In this document: one piece after another, positions 45,576-54,659 of the stretch
Numbering within the stretch: the first letter of the stretch is position 1
Layout: every line of letters starts with the position of its first letter
NCBI RefSeq assembly: GCF_965215815.1
Contig: NZ_CBDCEO010000013.1
Location: 1,550,001 to 1,614,000, forward strand
From: Poriferisodalis sp965215815
Lineage (GTDB): Bacteria > Actinomycetota > Acidimicrobiia > Acidimicrobiales > Poriferisodalaceae
DNA length: 64,000 bases
Direction of reading: 5' to 3'
Notes under the pieces: model-generated
Database searches by the model: none
What the model was told of the DNA's origin: nothing
What the model saw: only the letters and a program-made list of their open reading frames with translations
Translations under genes and position numbers: made by a program

Positions 45576-46559
45576 CTACGCGAAGTAGGAGTCGCCGAGG
45601 TGATTTTCGATGACCTTGACCACTTGGGATACTTCGAATGTGAGCATCAGTGTGTGGTGCACGCTGAGTACTGCGTCTTGGATGGCTTGGGACTTCTCAA
45701 GGTCGCTGATGACGACACCCTGGGCGCGTGCGAGGTCGCGACCGATTCCCCTTCCGTGTGAGTGGTGCTTGTCGTAGCTGGCGAACCACGCTGCAATCTC
45801 CGACGCTTTGCGACGAGCAGTCCAGTTCTTCTGACGACTCGACAGTCTGTCGCGCAAGTTCCGAGGGCCATGCGTGCCCGTCTGAGATAAGTGGCCGTTG
45901 AGCATCCACTTTATGAGCCATAGTTCGACCAATTCTTGTGAGAGGGCTTGGGCTGCTCGTGACTGATCCAACAAGAAAGTTCCGTACTTGTCGAGGATCG
46001 GCTCCCAAGCCGAGGCAGCCCCAGGGTTCTTGATGATGTCCTCACGTGCCCGCTCAAATTGACGCAAGGCTGCGCTAGCTGGGGCTCTCGCGAGTTGGTT
46101 GCCGAGCGGTTGGAGTACCTGCGGGTCGATAGGACCAAGACGCGAATGTGCCGCCATGAAGATTTGATCGCAGGCCAATGCGAGCATGGTGCCTGCCGAC
46201 ATAGCTGCAAGCGGGACAAACGCACGCAATTCGCCGTCGAACTTGTGACGGAGGTAGTTGACGATCGTCTCAACGGTGTTGGGGTCGCCACCGGGGGTGT
46301 GCAGGATCAGGTCGAGGTCGCTGCCGTCGAGATCCTGCACAGCACCCATGAACCCATGGATGTCATCAAGGCGGATCGGGGCTTTGTCTGAAATCTGGCC
46401 CGAACCCGTCCAGTTGCTGTAGTAGAGGATGACCGGCCGGCCGGTCAGTAGATGAACGCGTGCCATGTGGCGACGCCGCACAGAGTCGTGGTCTGGGACA
46501 CCGTTGTTCTGCTGAGCGCTCGCACTCAACTCATGCTGGATCTGCGCCCTGTTGGGCAT
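45576..46559 (-). CDS. ClpP/crotonase-fold serine protease of the SDH (SppA-like) family
   Basis: 327 residues. LILHTPGGDPNTVETIVNYLR followed by FVPLAAMSAGTMLALACDQIFM matches the SDH (serine dehydrogenase) proteinase family: the Ser in AMSAGTM is the likely nucleophile, and H-S-R-L-G-P-I-D-P-Q follows as in SppA-like enzymes. No signal peptide or membrane helix is evident, suggesting cytoplasmic or peripheral action. Lies in the interval between the two mobile-element copies. Family call is confident, substrate unknown. Confidence 0.82.
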   Translation of the reverse strand: MPNRAQIQHELSASAQQNNGVPDHDSVRRRHMARVHLLTGRPVILYYSNWTGSGQISDKAPIRLDDIHGFMGAVQDLDGSDLDLILHTPGGDPNTVETIVNYLRHKFDGELRAFVPLAAMSAGTMLALACDQIFMAAHSRLGPIDPQVLQPLGNQLARAPASAALRQFERAREDIIKNPGAASAWEPILDKYGTFLLDQSRAAQALSQELVELWLIKWMLNGHLSQTGTHGPRNLRDRLSSRQKNWTARRKASEIAAWFASYDKHHSHGRGIGRDLARAQGVVISDLEKSQAIQDAVLSVHHTLMLTFEVSQVVKVIENHLGDSYFA

Positions 46560-46818
46560 GCGTCAACTCGAAACGGTGCGCAGTTCGCTGTCAGCTTGCG
46601 GCGCGGGAGTCGCAGTGAGCGGCTGAGAGAGCCGCCAATAGCGCAGCGTTTCAGCAAGGCCCGGCTTCGGCAGTGACTGAGCGAGCACACGGTCGATGCT
46701 CTCAGACCGTTCTTCTGCTTGATGCATGGGCACTCCTGCCGACTTAGGGCAACAGGCTACAGCGATTCCCGATCACGCTCAGGCACACACAATGGGCCGC
46801 AGCGCTCAGCCCGACGGG

Positions 46819-48012
46819 TCACGCCTGGGGGCACACCAGCGACCACAGCACCCGACCGAAACGATCCTCGCGGTGCAGCAGCGGCTCATTGATCTTGCCG
46901 TCGAAATCGCAGATTGAGCGCATCTGAGCCGCCACACAGTTCGGGTTGTGTGCTTCCAGCAGCGTGCGCATCGCGTACGCCGCAGGCTCGCCGGTCGTCG
47001 GCGGCTGCGTGTAGCGGTACAGCATCCATTCGATCAGCAAGTTTGCGACGTCCACATCGGGTGGGTTCGGGGCATTGCCGGGCATCCCGTCATCGCGAAT
47101 GTGAGTCAGCGTTACTCCTTGGCCCGCGGGTGCGCCGTCGGCGCTGTAGCCACGCGACTCGGCGCGCAGGTAGAGGTCGCGGAATGTGTAGGTGCCATCG
47201 GGCCAGCGGTACGGGTAGTGGGCGTGCGCAACCGGCCCCTTCGCCGGCGCGGGTCCGACGGGCCACAGCTTCACGGTGTCGAGTTCTCGGTCGTAGGTGC
47301 CGTCGCGTCGTGCTGACGTGGCGGTGATGCCGCCGCCGGGGTACCAATCGGCGAGTTGTTCGTCGGTCCACCAGCCCGAGGCGATCTGGAGTCCGCTGAG
47401 ACGTTCCGAGTCGGTGTCCCATCCGGCGTACACACCGCCCCAGTGGTCGAACAGGTCGTCGATCCACCCAGCGAGCGAGCCTCCGGGCGGCGGCGGACAG
47501 TTCGGGAACAGCGCCCGGATCGCGGCATGGTCGAAGTAGGCGCGGGCCGGGAACACGCTGTACGCGGACGTCTCGTCTTCGGGTTGCGCGCCAACCTCGT
47601 CATCAGCGTCATCGGGTTGAGCTTCGGTCGTGTCCGGCTCGTCCGCTCCGGCCGGGCCGTCGCCATCAGGATCGTCGGTGACCGGCTCTTCTGAGTCGGC
47701 CTCGGTCGTGTCCGCGGGCACCGTGTCAGCGGTCGGCTCAGGAGCTTCGGTCGCGTCGGGCACAGTCGTCTCGACGACAGCAGGCTCGGTCGCCGACGTC
47801 GCGTCGGGCACAGTCGACTCGACGACAGCAGGCTCGGTCGCCGACGTCGTGTCGGCAGGCTCGACAGTCACAAATGCCGGCTCGGGTGCCTCGGTGCCCG
47901 GTGGCGGCTGCGACGTGTCGGGATCGTCGGAGCACGCTGCAGCGAGCAGCGCTGCAGCGAGCAGCGCAAACACCGCTCGGCTTTGTCGGCGAGATCGAGT
48001 CGTGATGGTCAT
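46819..48012 (-). CDS. Lipoprotein with acidic linker and unknown exported domain
   Basis: 397 residues from the ATG at 48012, which has AAAGGA upstream; an upstream start (48186) is unlikely. The N-terminus FALLAAALLAAACSDD carries a lipobox (A-A-A-C). A Thr/Glu/Pro-rich linker of about 130 residues contains near-repeats of ATSATEPAVVE-TTVPDA. The C-terminal ~230 residues form an exported domain with conserved-looking Cys (FPNCPPP, NPNCVAAQMRSICDF) and a Trp/Tyr-rich core. I do not recognise the domain. Confidence 0.72.
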   Translation of the reverse strand: MTITTRSRRQSRAVFALLAAALLAAACSDDPDTSQPPPGTEAPEPAFVTVEPADTTSATEPAVVESTVPDATSATEPAVVETTVPDATEAPEPTADTVPADTTEADSEEPVTDDPDGDGPAGADEPDTTEAQPDDADDEVGAQPEDETSAYSVFPARAYFDHAAIRALFPNCPPPPGGSLAGWIDDLFDHWGGVYAGWDTDSERLSGLQIASGWWTDEQLADWYPGGGITATSARRDGTYDRELDTVKLWPVGPAPAKGPVAHAHYPYRWPDGTYTFRDLYLRAESRGYSADGAPAGQGVTLTHIRDDGMPGNAPNPPDVDVANLLIEWMLYRYTQPPTTGEPAAYAMRTLLEAHNPNCVAAQMRSICDFDGKINEPLLHREDRFGRVLWSLVCPQA

Positions 48013-48337
48013 GCTGGGTGTCCTTTGATCGGTGACATCAGCGAATTGGTTTCCCACCATCATCCCGGTGGGGTGTGACATCAGGCGGGTGAAACTGCCA
48101 GGCGGAGAGATTATGGGCAGCGGCCCGCCGAATCGGCACCAAGACGCATTCGAGCATGTTGCGGACGCCCGGCGAGCTTGTTGCATGAGCCTCAGTGCCT
48201 ATGACGCACCGCACTGTGCTGCCCATTCGTCCATGAAGCGATCCATGGAGCGGCTTCGACAGTGCTCTTGGGCGAGCAGTTGCAAGCAGCGGCCGCGTTG
48301 CAGGAGAAATGGATGTTTTTCTCCGCTCACACTCACA
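48013..48337. other. Intergenic stretch with a perfect hairpin
   Basis: About 325 bases with no convincing gene. GGAGAAA (48303-48309) pairs with TTTCTCC (48318-48324) around a short loop, 14 bases before the direct repeat begins. The repeat brings a copy of the tRNA -10 box (48354-48359) that would fire leftward into this stretch. Confidence 0.4.
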
Positions 48338-48529
48338 GGCGGGACGAGCGCGAATTGTAGGGCGAAATACTGCGCGGAATACTGCGCGGAATTCGTCGGA
48401 CCGCGGGCACCGTTCGGGGCGCGGGAGTCCGGGTACGTTGGCTGAGTTGGGTTGCTCGGCTCGCGTGGCGCAGTTCTTGGCGGTGAGGGTGGCGTCAGCG
48501 TGTTCGTGTTGGTGGCGCCGGGTGGTGGT

Positions 48530-50242
48530 TCAGGCTGCGAGCTGTGTGGGCAGTGACGTGGGTTCGGGTGGGGGTACGAGGCGTTGTCCGAAGATGTCGG
48601 TGTACTGGCTGCCGGTGCGTTCCGCGTGCGCGAGCAGGGCGCTGGTGACTATGAGCAGTTGGTAGCCGATGGCTTGGTATCGGTTGTTGTTGCGCGTAGT
48701 GGTGATGCTGCGCTTGTCTCGCAGCAGTGCTTTGAATTGCCGGTTGGCGGATTCGCAGTCTTGGCGGACGCCGTAGAGATTCTGGTGGTGGGGGTCGGCT
48801 TCGGGGAATGCTGAGAGCGTTTGGGGGTGCAGCGTGGGGTTCTTCTTGTGTTTCTTGTTGCCGTCGGGGTCGTGTTCTCGGAGTTGTTCTGCGGGGGTGT
48901 CCATACGCATCGTGATGGTCGCGCCTTGTAGGTGCCGGGGGACGATGGGGTTTTGGGGCAGTGCGTAGGTGTTGTTCACGGCGTAGCCGCCGGTGCGTTG
49001 CTTGGTTCGGCGGCGGTTGGTGCAGGTGAGCGGCACGTAGCAGTCGTGCCCGTCGCCGTCGGTCATGACGACGGTCGCGTTGCCGTCGATGGTGATGACC
49101 TCGGCGGTGTGCGCGACGGTTTCGTTTGGGTGGACGAATCGGTGGGGGCCGAAGTTGTGGATGAAGGGGACGGTCTCGCTGATGCGGCGCAGCTTGGAGA
49201 CCGGCTGGACGCCGGCTTTGAGGAGCCGGTCGCGGTCCTCGGCTGAGAGCGCTCCGTCGTATCCGAAGGCGTAGAGGCCTTTGATGATGCGGGGGTGTTC
49301 TTCGATGAGCTGCAGGAGCGAGTCGACGGCGAGCGTCGCGTCGCTGTTGGATCTCTGCGCCTCGCCTTTGATGTTGACGGCGAGGATGATGCGTTCTTTG
49401 GGATGGGGCGTGCGGGTGATGACCAGCACCCATTCGTAGTTCGGTGGTTTGGGCTTCTTGCCGGTTGCGCTGCGAGGCGTGAACGCTTCGGGGTCGTGCC
49501 GTTTGGGCTTGCCTGTGCCATGGTTGATCTTGTCGGGGTCGCCGTTGTTGTACAGGCCGCCCACGACGGTGCCGGCGGCGGCGACCGTCTGTGTGGTGTC
49601 GGGCTGGGTGTAGGTGCCCGCCCTGGGCCGGAACTGGCCCATCCTGAGCGCTGCTTCGACGCAGATCTGGCGGGTTAAGCGTTCGAGTTCGTCGACGACG
49701 TCGTCGTCGAGGAAGTCCTCCCGCACCCGCCGGTGCTGGCTTCGGTTGAAGCCTTTGGGGTTGAGCCGCCAGGCGGGGTCGTCGGGCCGGTCGTGTTCGA
49801 GTTGCAGGTTGAGCTGGTCGACCAGTCGCTGCGCGGGACCTCCGGCGCGGTGCGGGAAGTTCTTGTTGTGGACACCGCTGGCGCCGCCGTACAGGAATGT
49901 GCCGCACAGGAAGATCAGCGCGTCGTATGCGTCGTAGTCGCGTTTGCGTCCGCGGTTCTGGCCTTGCCGTGCGTCGTCGATCAGTTCATCGAACCGCTTG
50001 GCGACCTGTCGGGTGCCGCTCATCGCCGCGACGGAGTGCAGCCACTGATCGGGGGTGAGCGGAAACGCAGCACCCTTCTTTTCTTTGAGGCGTTTGCCGT
50101 TGCTCTCGGCGGCGGACGCCTCGTCGTCGTCGGGCCGGCTGTTGGCGGTTGCCTTGGCGAGGTCCGCGACGCGGATCGGTTCCCCGTCGGCGAACAGCGG
50201 CTGGTAGGCCCGAGGCTGATCCTCAGAGGGCTCATCAGCCAT
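48530..50242 (-). CDS. DDE-transposase-like protein
   Basis: 570 residues from the ATG at 50242, which overlaps the upstream gene's stop. After an acidic N-terminus the segment DDARQGQNRGRKRDYDAYDA precedes a helical region. A possible RNase H-like catalytic core follows: D in QPDTTQT (near 230), D in AFGYDGALS (near 345) with VQPVSKLRR after it, and E in QDCESANRQFKALLRD (near 510) followed by an IGYQLLIV helix, the order seen in IS4/IS1182-like transposases. I cannot name the family. A truncated relative lies at 41431. Confidence 0.6.
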   Translation of the reverse strand: MADEPSEDQPRAYQPLFADGEPIRVADLAKATANSRPDDDEASAAESNGKRLKEKKGAAFPLTPDQWLHSVAAMSGTRQVAKRFDELIDDARQGQNRGRKRDYDAYDALIFLCGTFLYGGASGVHNKNFPHRAGGPAQRLVDQLNLQLEHDRPDDPAWRLNPKGFNRSQHRRVREDFLDDDVVDELERLTRQICVEAALRMGQFRPRAGTYTQPDTTQTVAAAGTVVGGLYNNGDPDKINHGTGKPKRHDPEAFTPRSATGKKPKPPNYEWVLVITRTPHPKERIILAVNIKGEAQRSNSDATLAVDSLLQLIEEHPRIIKGLYAFGYDGALSAEDRDRLLKAGVQPVSKLRRISETVPFIHNFGPHRFVHPNETVAHTAEVITIDGNATVVMTDGDGHDCYVPLTCTNRRRTKQRTGGYAVNNTYALPQNPIVPRHLQGATITMRMDTPAEQLREHDPDGNKKHKKNPTLHPQTLSAFPEADPHHQNLYGVRQDCESANRQFKALLRDKRSITTTRNNNRYQAIGYQLLIVTSALLAHAERTGSQYTDIFGQRLVPPPEPTSLPTQLAA

Positions 50243-51269
50243 GGCAGGGATCCTCTGGCAGAGCGCGCGCGAACACGGCTGCGGTGTCGTCGAGCGATCT
50301 GGCGCCCAGGAACCGCGCGGCGGCGACGAGGCCGTGGGCGTGGCAGATGCGATGCGCGGTCGTGTAGCGGATCGAGCGCGCTGTGACGCCGCGCCGGTGC
50401 GAGATCCCCGCATCGACCAGGACCCGGCGCAGCCGCACAGTCACGGAGTGGGTCGCCCGGTCGAGAGTCAGGCCGGCGCTGATGCACAGCAGCGCGTGCG
50501 GGTCAAGGTCAGTGCAGTTCCGCAAATGGAACGCGATCTCGGTCCGCGCCCACTCGTCGATCGGGTTGACGCGCGCACGGTCGCCGCTGAGACGCACGAA
50601 TCCGCGGTCCGCGTCGATGTGCGCGGCAGCGACCCGAGCGATCTCGGATGCCGACGCTCCCGCGAACGCGAGCCCCACCAGGACCGGCAGTGTCGTGGCG
50701 ATGATCCCGCTGCGGGAGTTGGCCCGCACCAAGCGAGCCTCGGCCTCGGTCAGCGGACGCATCGCGGCCGCGCTCGGCTGCTGGCTGATCGGCCTCGGAC
50801 GCAGCCGATTGGCGTCGATGCCCGCGCCGAGGCTCTCTGCCGCGTCCAGCAGCGCACCCGCAACCCATGCGCGCATCCGCGCCGTGCCCGCTGACACGTC
50901 CCGGTACCGCCCCGACTGGTCCGGACTTGCCGCCCAGCACCAGCTCAGCAACATCTCTGGGGTCACCGAGCCCCATGTGCCGTCCCCCGCGGAGATCAAA
51001 TAGCGCAGCAGCTTCCGCGACTTCGCAGCGACACTGCCAGCGGTAGCCGAATTGGCCCTGTAACGGACCGCCAGCGCTTCCAGCAGCACCGGCACCCACG
51101 CCGCGATCTGCTGCACGCCGACCATCACCAGCTCCGCCGCCCGAAGCACGATCGGCAGCCGCGGCAGCCCCCCACAGCCCCCCACAGCGAACAAGCGAGG
51201 CTGATCGCTGAGGAACCCGCACGCCCGAACAGGGACCAGCGGACGGACCTGACTGCTGCTACGTTGCAT
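50235..51269 (-). CDS. Tyrosine-recombinase-like protein with altered catalytic residues
   Basis: 344 residues from the ATG at 51269 (GAAGGG eight bases upstream). The C-terminal ~170 residues follow the phage-integrase fold: PLTEAEARLV, LAFAGASASEIARV where catalysts have G-L-R-x-S-E, TARSIRYTTAHRI where catalysts have H-x-L-R-H, and RFLGARSLDDTAAVF where catalysts have L-G-H ... Y. The first Arg, both His and the Tyr therefore appear to be replaced, while the second Arg remains. It may be a DNA-binding accessory factor of the co-transcribed transposase-like protein. Fold assignment is from motif reading. Confidence 0.55.
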   Translation of the reverse strand: MQRSSSQVRPLVPVRACGFLSDQPRLFAVGGCGGLPRLPIVLRAAELVMVGVQQIAAWVPVLLEALAVRYRANSATAGSVAAKSRKLLRYLISAGDGTWGSVTPEMLLSWCWAASPDQSGRYRDVSAGTARMRAWVAGALLDAAESLGAGIDANRLRPRPISQQPSAAAMRPLTEAEARLVRANSRSGIIATTLPVLVGLAFAGASASEIARVAAAHIDADRGFVRLSGDRARVNPIDEWARTEIAFHLRNCTDLDPHALLCISAGLTLDRATHSVTVRLRRVLVDAGISHRRGVTARSIRYTTAHRICHAHGLVAAARFLGARSLDDTAAVFARALPEDPCHG

Positions 51270-51289
51270 TGTGGACCCTTCGGGTACAT

Positions 51290-51341
51290 ACGGGCCGGAA
51301 CGCACTGTCGTCTTGTAGGGCGGGCGGGCGTTCCGGCCCGT
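51290..51341. repeat. 14-base perfect inverted repeat upstream of the recombinase-like gene
   Basis: ACGGGCCGGAACGC (51290-51303) and its exact complement GCGTTCCGGCCCGT (51328-51341), 24 bases apart. It lies 20 bases upstream of the recombinase-like start, so it could be an operator, an mRNA leader hairpin or an end of the element. Confidence 0.75.
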
Positions 51342-51391
51342 GAACTCTTCGATGCCGTACACCACGATCGCGGCAAAGCGGCGTCAAGTGG

Positions 51392-51462
51392 CGGACTGCC
51401 AACCCTCGACCTGGGGCCAGAAACCCAAAAGTCCAGCAAACACGGGGGTTTCCGGCAGTCCG
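51392..51462. repeat. Nested inverted repeats
   Basis: CGGACTGCC (51392-51400) pairs exactly with GGCAGTCCG (51454-51462); inside them GCCAGAAACCC pairs 10/11 with GGGTTTCCGGC. A separate palindrome CCGCGT-A-ACGCGG lies at 51490-51502. Confidence 0.7.
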
Positions 51463-51599
51463 ACCCATCAAGCAGCGATGCGAAGAGCCCCGCGTAACGC
51501 GGTCGTGCGCGCATGTCGGCGTTTCCCGCGACCGGGCCGCCGTGTTCGCATCGAGCGGGTGCCGTTGCGGCGATGGGCGGTTCCGAAGGGTGCCCTTCC

Positions 51600-51637
51600 C
51601 CCTGCATAGTGTTCATTGCATTGAACGTTATGCAGGG
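51600..51637. repeat. 16-6-16 inverted repeat, possible recombination core or operator
   Basis: CCCTGCATAGTGTTCA and TGAACGTTATGCAGGG are complementary at 14 of 16 positions and flank the six bases TTGCAT. Arms of this size around a 6-8 base spacer are the layout of tyrosine-recombinase core sites; an operator for the HTH gene 74 bases downstream is the alternative. Confidence 0.65.
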
Positions 51638-51710
51638 GCTGTGACACGAATCTGCGGCGGCACCACCGCACCTTCAGCCGTGCGTGCATCAACAACTAGC
51701 GTTCGGGCCG

Positions 51711-52019
51711 ATGCCCCGATCCGGCGGCCTCAAACCGCATCCGAGCGACTACCTCGCACCCGAACAAACTTGGCCCAACGGGAAACTCGCCCACGACGCG
51801 CCACCCGAAGCACGCCTCGCCAAAGCGATCGCTCAACGACTCAACACACACTTGACAGAACACGAACTCAGCCTGCGCGACGCCGCACAACCCACCGGCA
51901 CATCCCCCGCCACCCTGCACAACATCCTCCACGGACGAACATGGAGCGACATGACCACCCTCGCCCGCATCGAACACGGACTCAGCATCCAACTATGGGG
52001 AACCGAACACCGTCACTAG
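51711..52019 (+). CDS. Small helix-turn-helix protein
   Basis: 102 residues from the ATG at 51711, with TAGCGT eight bases upstream as a possible leaderless -10. The C-terminal half RLNTHLTEHELSLRDAAQ and SPATLHNILHGRTWSDMTTLARIEHGL reads as an XRE-like helix-turn-helix (resembling Cro/C1 regulators). Divergent from the recombinase-like gene and next to the inverted repeats, it could regulate the element, but it might equally belong to the flanking region. Confidence 0.6.
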   Translation: MPRSGGLKPHPSDYLAPEQTWPNGKLAHDAPPEARLAKAIAQRLNTHLTEHELSLRDAAQPTGTSPATLHNILHGRTWSDMTTLARIEHGLSIQLWGTEHRH

Positions 52020-52627
52020 AGGCCACAACGGCCACCGACTGCAGCTGGGCTCATTGACAAGACGTCGGGGTTCCACGGGGCGCTGAACCGGCTCCGAGCA
52101 CGCCACGGGCAACCAGCCCACCTTAACCAACTGACCGGCCACCGGGGTGAGTGCCCACCAGCGAGGACATGGAGGCATCGTGATGACATGGCCGCTGCCC
52201 GAGTCCGTGCAGAACACCAGATTCCGAGACTGGCAGCCATGTGCTGGGATGCGTCAACGTTGGACGTTGACGGAACTCGCTGCGTGTGCCTTCCCCACTG
52301 CCGCGCTGTACGCATCGCCGCCGGAGGCACACTCGGCTGCCGCGGATCGTAGCGCAGCGATGATCGGCTGCCGCCCGGATGGCCGCTGCCGGGTCATGGG
52401 CAACTGATGGAACAGTGGGCGAACGCCTGACACGAGGCGACCCTGCGGACGATCGAGCCCGCCGTGCATTGAGTGTCTGGCGCATCTGCTGACCAAGGCG
52501 ATATCGGCCTCCGCGGCACCCCATGTCGCGCATCTGTGTGCGCAGACCCGCAAGTGAGGATTCGACGCGAAGCGGTTTCGTGAGGCTTGTCGACGCGAGC
52601 CGACAAAGTGCCACCGTAAAGCTCGTA
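52020..52627. other. Intergenic stretch without a recognisable gene
   Basis: About 600 bases with several overlapping open frames on both strands, all rich in Arg/Ser/Pro and without family resemblance. It may be decayed mobile DNA. No strong repeat or RNA gene seen. Confidence 0.35.
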
Positions 52628-53086
52628 ATGAATTCCATCTCAAATGAAGAAAGCAACAACCCGAGGCACTGCCGGAGACACCGGCCAGTTCGACACCATC
52701 ACACCGGAAGCGACGCGACCGGTAGTCGGACAGTTCCGCCTCGTTCACAACAGCCGCAAGATGCGGAGCACGAAAGCCTGCTGCTGGAAATTGCCAAGAT
52801 CAACTTGGAGTCCGCCCGAGAGAACCGGGAGTCCGCCCGAGACGGGAGGGAGGCTTCCCGCGACAACATGAAGGCTGCGCGATACGGGCGGCAAGCATCT
52901 CGCGTGAGGCTGTGGGGCTCCTGCCTCTATCTCGCGGCGGCTGTGTTGGCAGTTGCGCTCGCCTTAGGACAGGCACAGCCCCTTGCCATCGCCGACACGG
53001 CACCACAGCCGGCAAGCCCGCCGGCAGTCGTGTCGGAGCAGCTCGCAGTTGCGCAGAGCACAGCGGATCATGAGGGCAGAGATTGA
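52628..53086 (+). CDS. Small membrane-anchored helical protein
   Basis: 152 residues from the ATG at 52628, with only weak upstream signal. The convincing part is residues ~50-130: a charged helix built of seven-residue units (LESARENRESARDGREASRD) followed by one membrane helix (SCLYLAAAVLAVALALG) and a Pro-rich tail. The His/Arg-rich first 45 residues look non-coding, so the start may be later. No family recognised. Confidence 0.4.
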   Translation: MNSISNEESNNPRHCRRHRPVRHHHTGSDATGSRTVPPRSQQPQDAEHESLLLEIAKINLESARENRESARDGREASRDNMKAARYGRQASRVRLWGSCLYLAAAVLAVALALGQAQPLAIADTAPQPASPPAVVSEQLAVAQSTADHEGRD

Positions 53087-53371
53087 GTGCCTTGGATCGA
53101 TGCCTCATGCGAGCTTCTGCTGCCCATCGGGCACGTCCGCACACCGCCACCGGTGAACCACTACGAGACCAACGTCGTAGCGGAACAACTCATCATCGGA
53201 TCCGACATGCCTGCCACGGCTGGCCGAAAGGAACGCTGACCGTGCGGACATGATCTTCGCTTCTGTGCGTCTGGTCCCGCCGAAGCACCCGGCAACGCCG
53301 CCAAAGCCAGGCGGGAGCCCTCTACCTTCCCATGTGCCACCGCAACCCCTGAGAACGAGGAGCCGCACTTC

Positions 53372-54651
53372 ATGAGGGCAAAGCGAAACACCGAGCCATG
53401 CCCGCCTCACAGCATGTGTGCCGAATTTGGCGACCGCGGCGGACTTGGCGTGGCCGAGCGAGCATCTCGAGATCGTCTTCGGAGTGCCGCACTGTCCGTT
53501 GTCGCAGTGATGGCGCTGCTGTTGGCGTCATGCGGGACCTCTGTTGATGACAGTCGCAGTGACCGGACGGCAACGACACAGGCGAGCATCACCGTTGGCA
53601 CGATCCCTGCAGCGACTCCGACGACTGTGGTCGGCGCCAAGCCCGAATCACCGGGGAACGGCATCAGCGGGGGAGCAGCCGACTCGAGCGAACCTCCAAC
53701 GGTTGACGAGCCGACGACCAGCGCTGCTGACTCCGCTGGACAGCAGGACGATCAGTCTGGCGAACCTGTTGAGGAATCGGCCGAGCAGGACATCTCGGAG
53801 CCTGCTGAGGGAGACGAGCCACAAGCAGACGACTCATCGGTCGGCGCTGCTGAAACATCGAGTGTGGCTCGTATCTTGTCACTGCTCGACGCGCTGGACG
53901 TCACAGCCGAAACCAGTGGCGGCTACGACCGTGCCCTGTTCAAGCACTGGGTCGACGCTGACGGCGACGGCTGCGATGCGCGTCGTGAGGTGCTGATCGC
54001 TGAGGCTGTGGCCGCTCCGAGCGTCGGGGCGCGCTGTTCGCTGTCAGGCGGGGAGTGGCTGAGTCGTTACGACGGCAAGACCGCCAGCGGCAACGGCAGC
54101 AGCTTCGACGTGGACCACATGGTGCCCTTGGCCGAGGCATGGGAATCCGGTGCGCGCAACTGGACCGAGGATCGTCGCGAGGCCTACGCCAACGACCTCG
54201 GCTACGCCGACTCCCTGATCGCCGTGTCAGCCAGCTCGAACCGCTCCAAGGGCGCCCGTGACCCTGCCGAATGGCTGCCGCCCGCACAAGGCGTGCACTG
54301 CTGGTACACCGCAGCGTGGGTGCAGGTCAAAACCCGCTGGGACCTCGCATCGACCAGACCGAAGCCGACACGCTCCGCAACGTCCTCACCGGCTGCGACG
54401 ACAACGACCTCAGCAGCCTGCCCGAAGTGCAGACCGTCGCTGATGGAACTGCGCCGGCGCAAACCGACACCGAGCCTGAGCCCGTCAACGACTGCCACCC
54501 TGCCTACGAACCGTGCCTGCCCAACCGACCCGGCGACGCACTCAACTGCGGGGACCTCACATCGGAACAGAAACCCGAGCACATCAAAGAAATCGGCGTA
54601 GACCCCTACCGACTCGACCGAGACAACGACGGCTTCGGATGCGCGAGTTGA
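53372..54651 (+). pseudogene. Exported HNH-type nuclease with Excalibur domain, frameshifted
   Basis: The first frame (53372-54346) encodes an export signal with lipobox-like LLASC, an acidic Ser/Thr/Glu linker, and a DUF1524-type HNH domain containing FDVDHMVPLAEAWESGA and SNRSKGARDPAEW. After TRWDL near 54347 the continuation (IDQTEADTLRNVLTGC ... and an Excalibur calcium-binding end with DRDNDGFGC) lies in another frame; one base appears lost. Joined, the product would be about 425 residues. Such proteins are secreted or surface nucleases in Actinobacteria. The alternative frame alone ends in low-complexity Ser/Thr/Pro, which supports the frameshift reading. Confidence 0.75.
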
Positions 54652-54659
54652 TCTGACGG

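Larger units (their letters stand above)
48338..51640 (-). mobile_element. Two-gene recombinase/transposase-like element, copy 2
   Basis: The left edge is set by the start of the direct repeat at 48338; the right edge is uncertain and placed after the inverted-repeat cluster (51290-51637). It carries a tyrosine-recombinase-like gene followed, with an eight-base overlap, by a DDE-transposase-like gene, both on the minus strand. No terminal inverted repeats or target duplication could be recognised. Confidence 0.6.

Noticed and set aside
48530..50413. Longer start (50413) for the transposase-like gene.
   Set aside because: The additional 57 codons overlap the recombinase-like gene and have no coding character; the ATG at 50242 fits the overlap.
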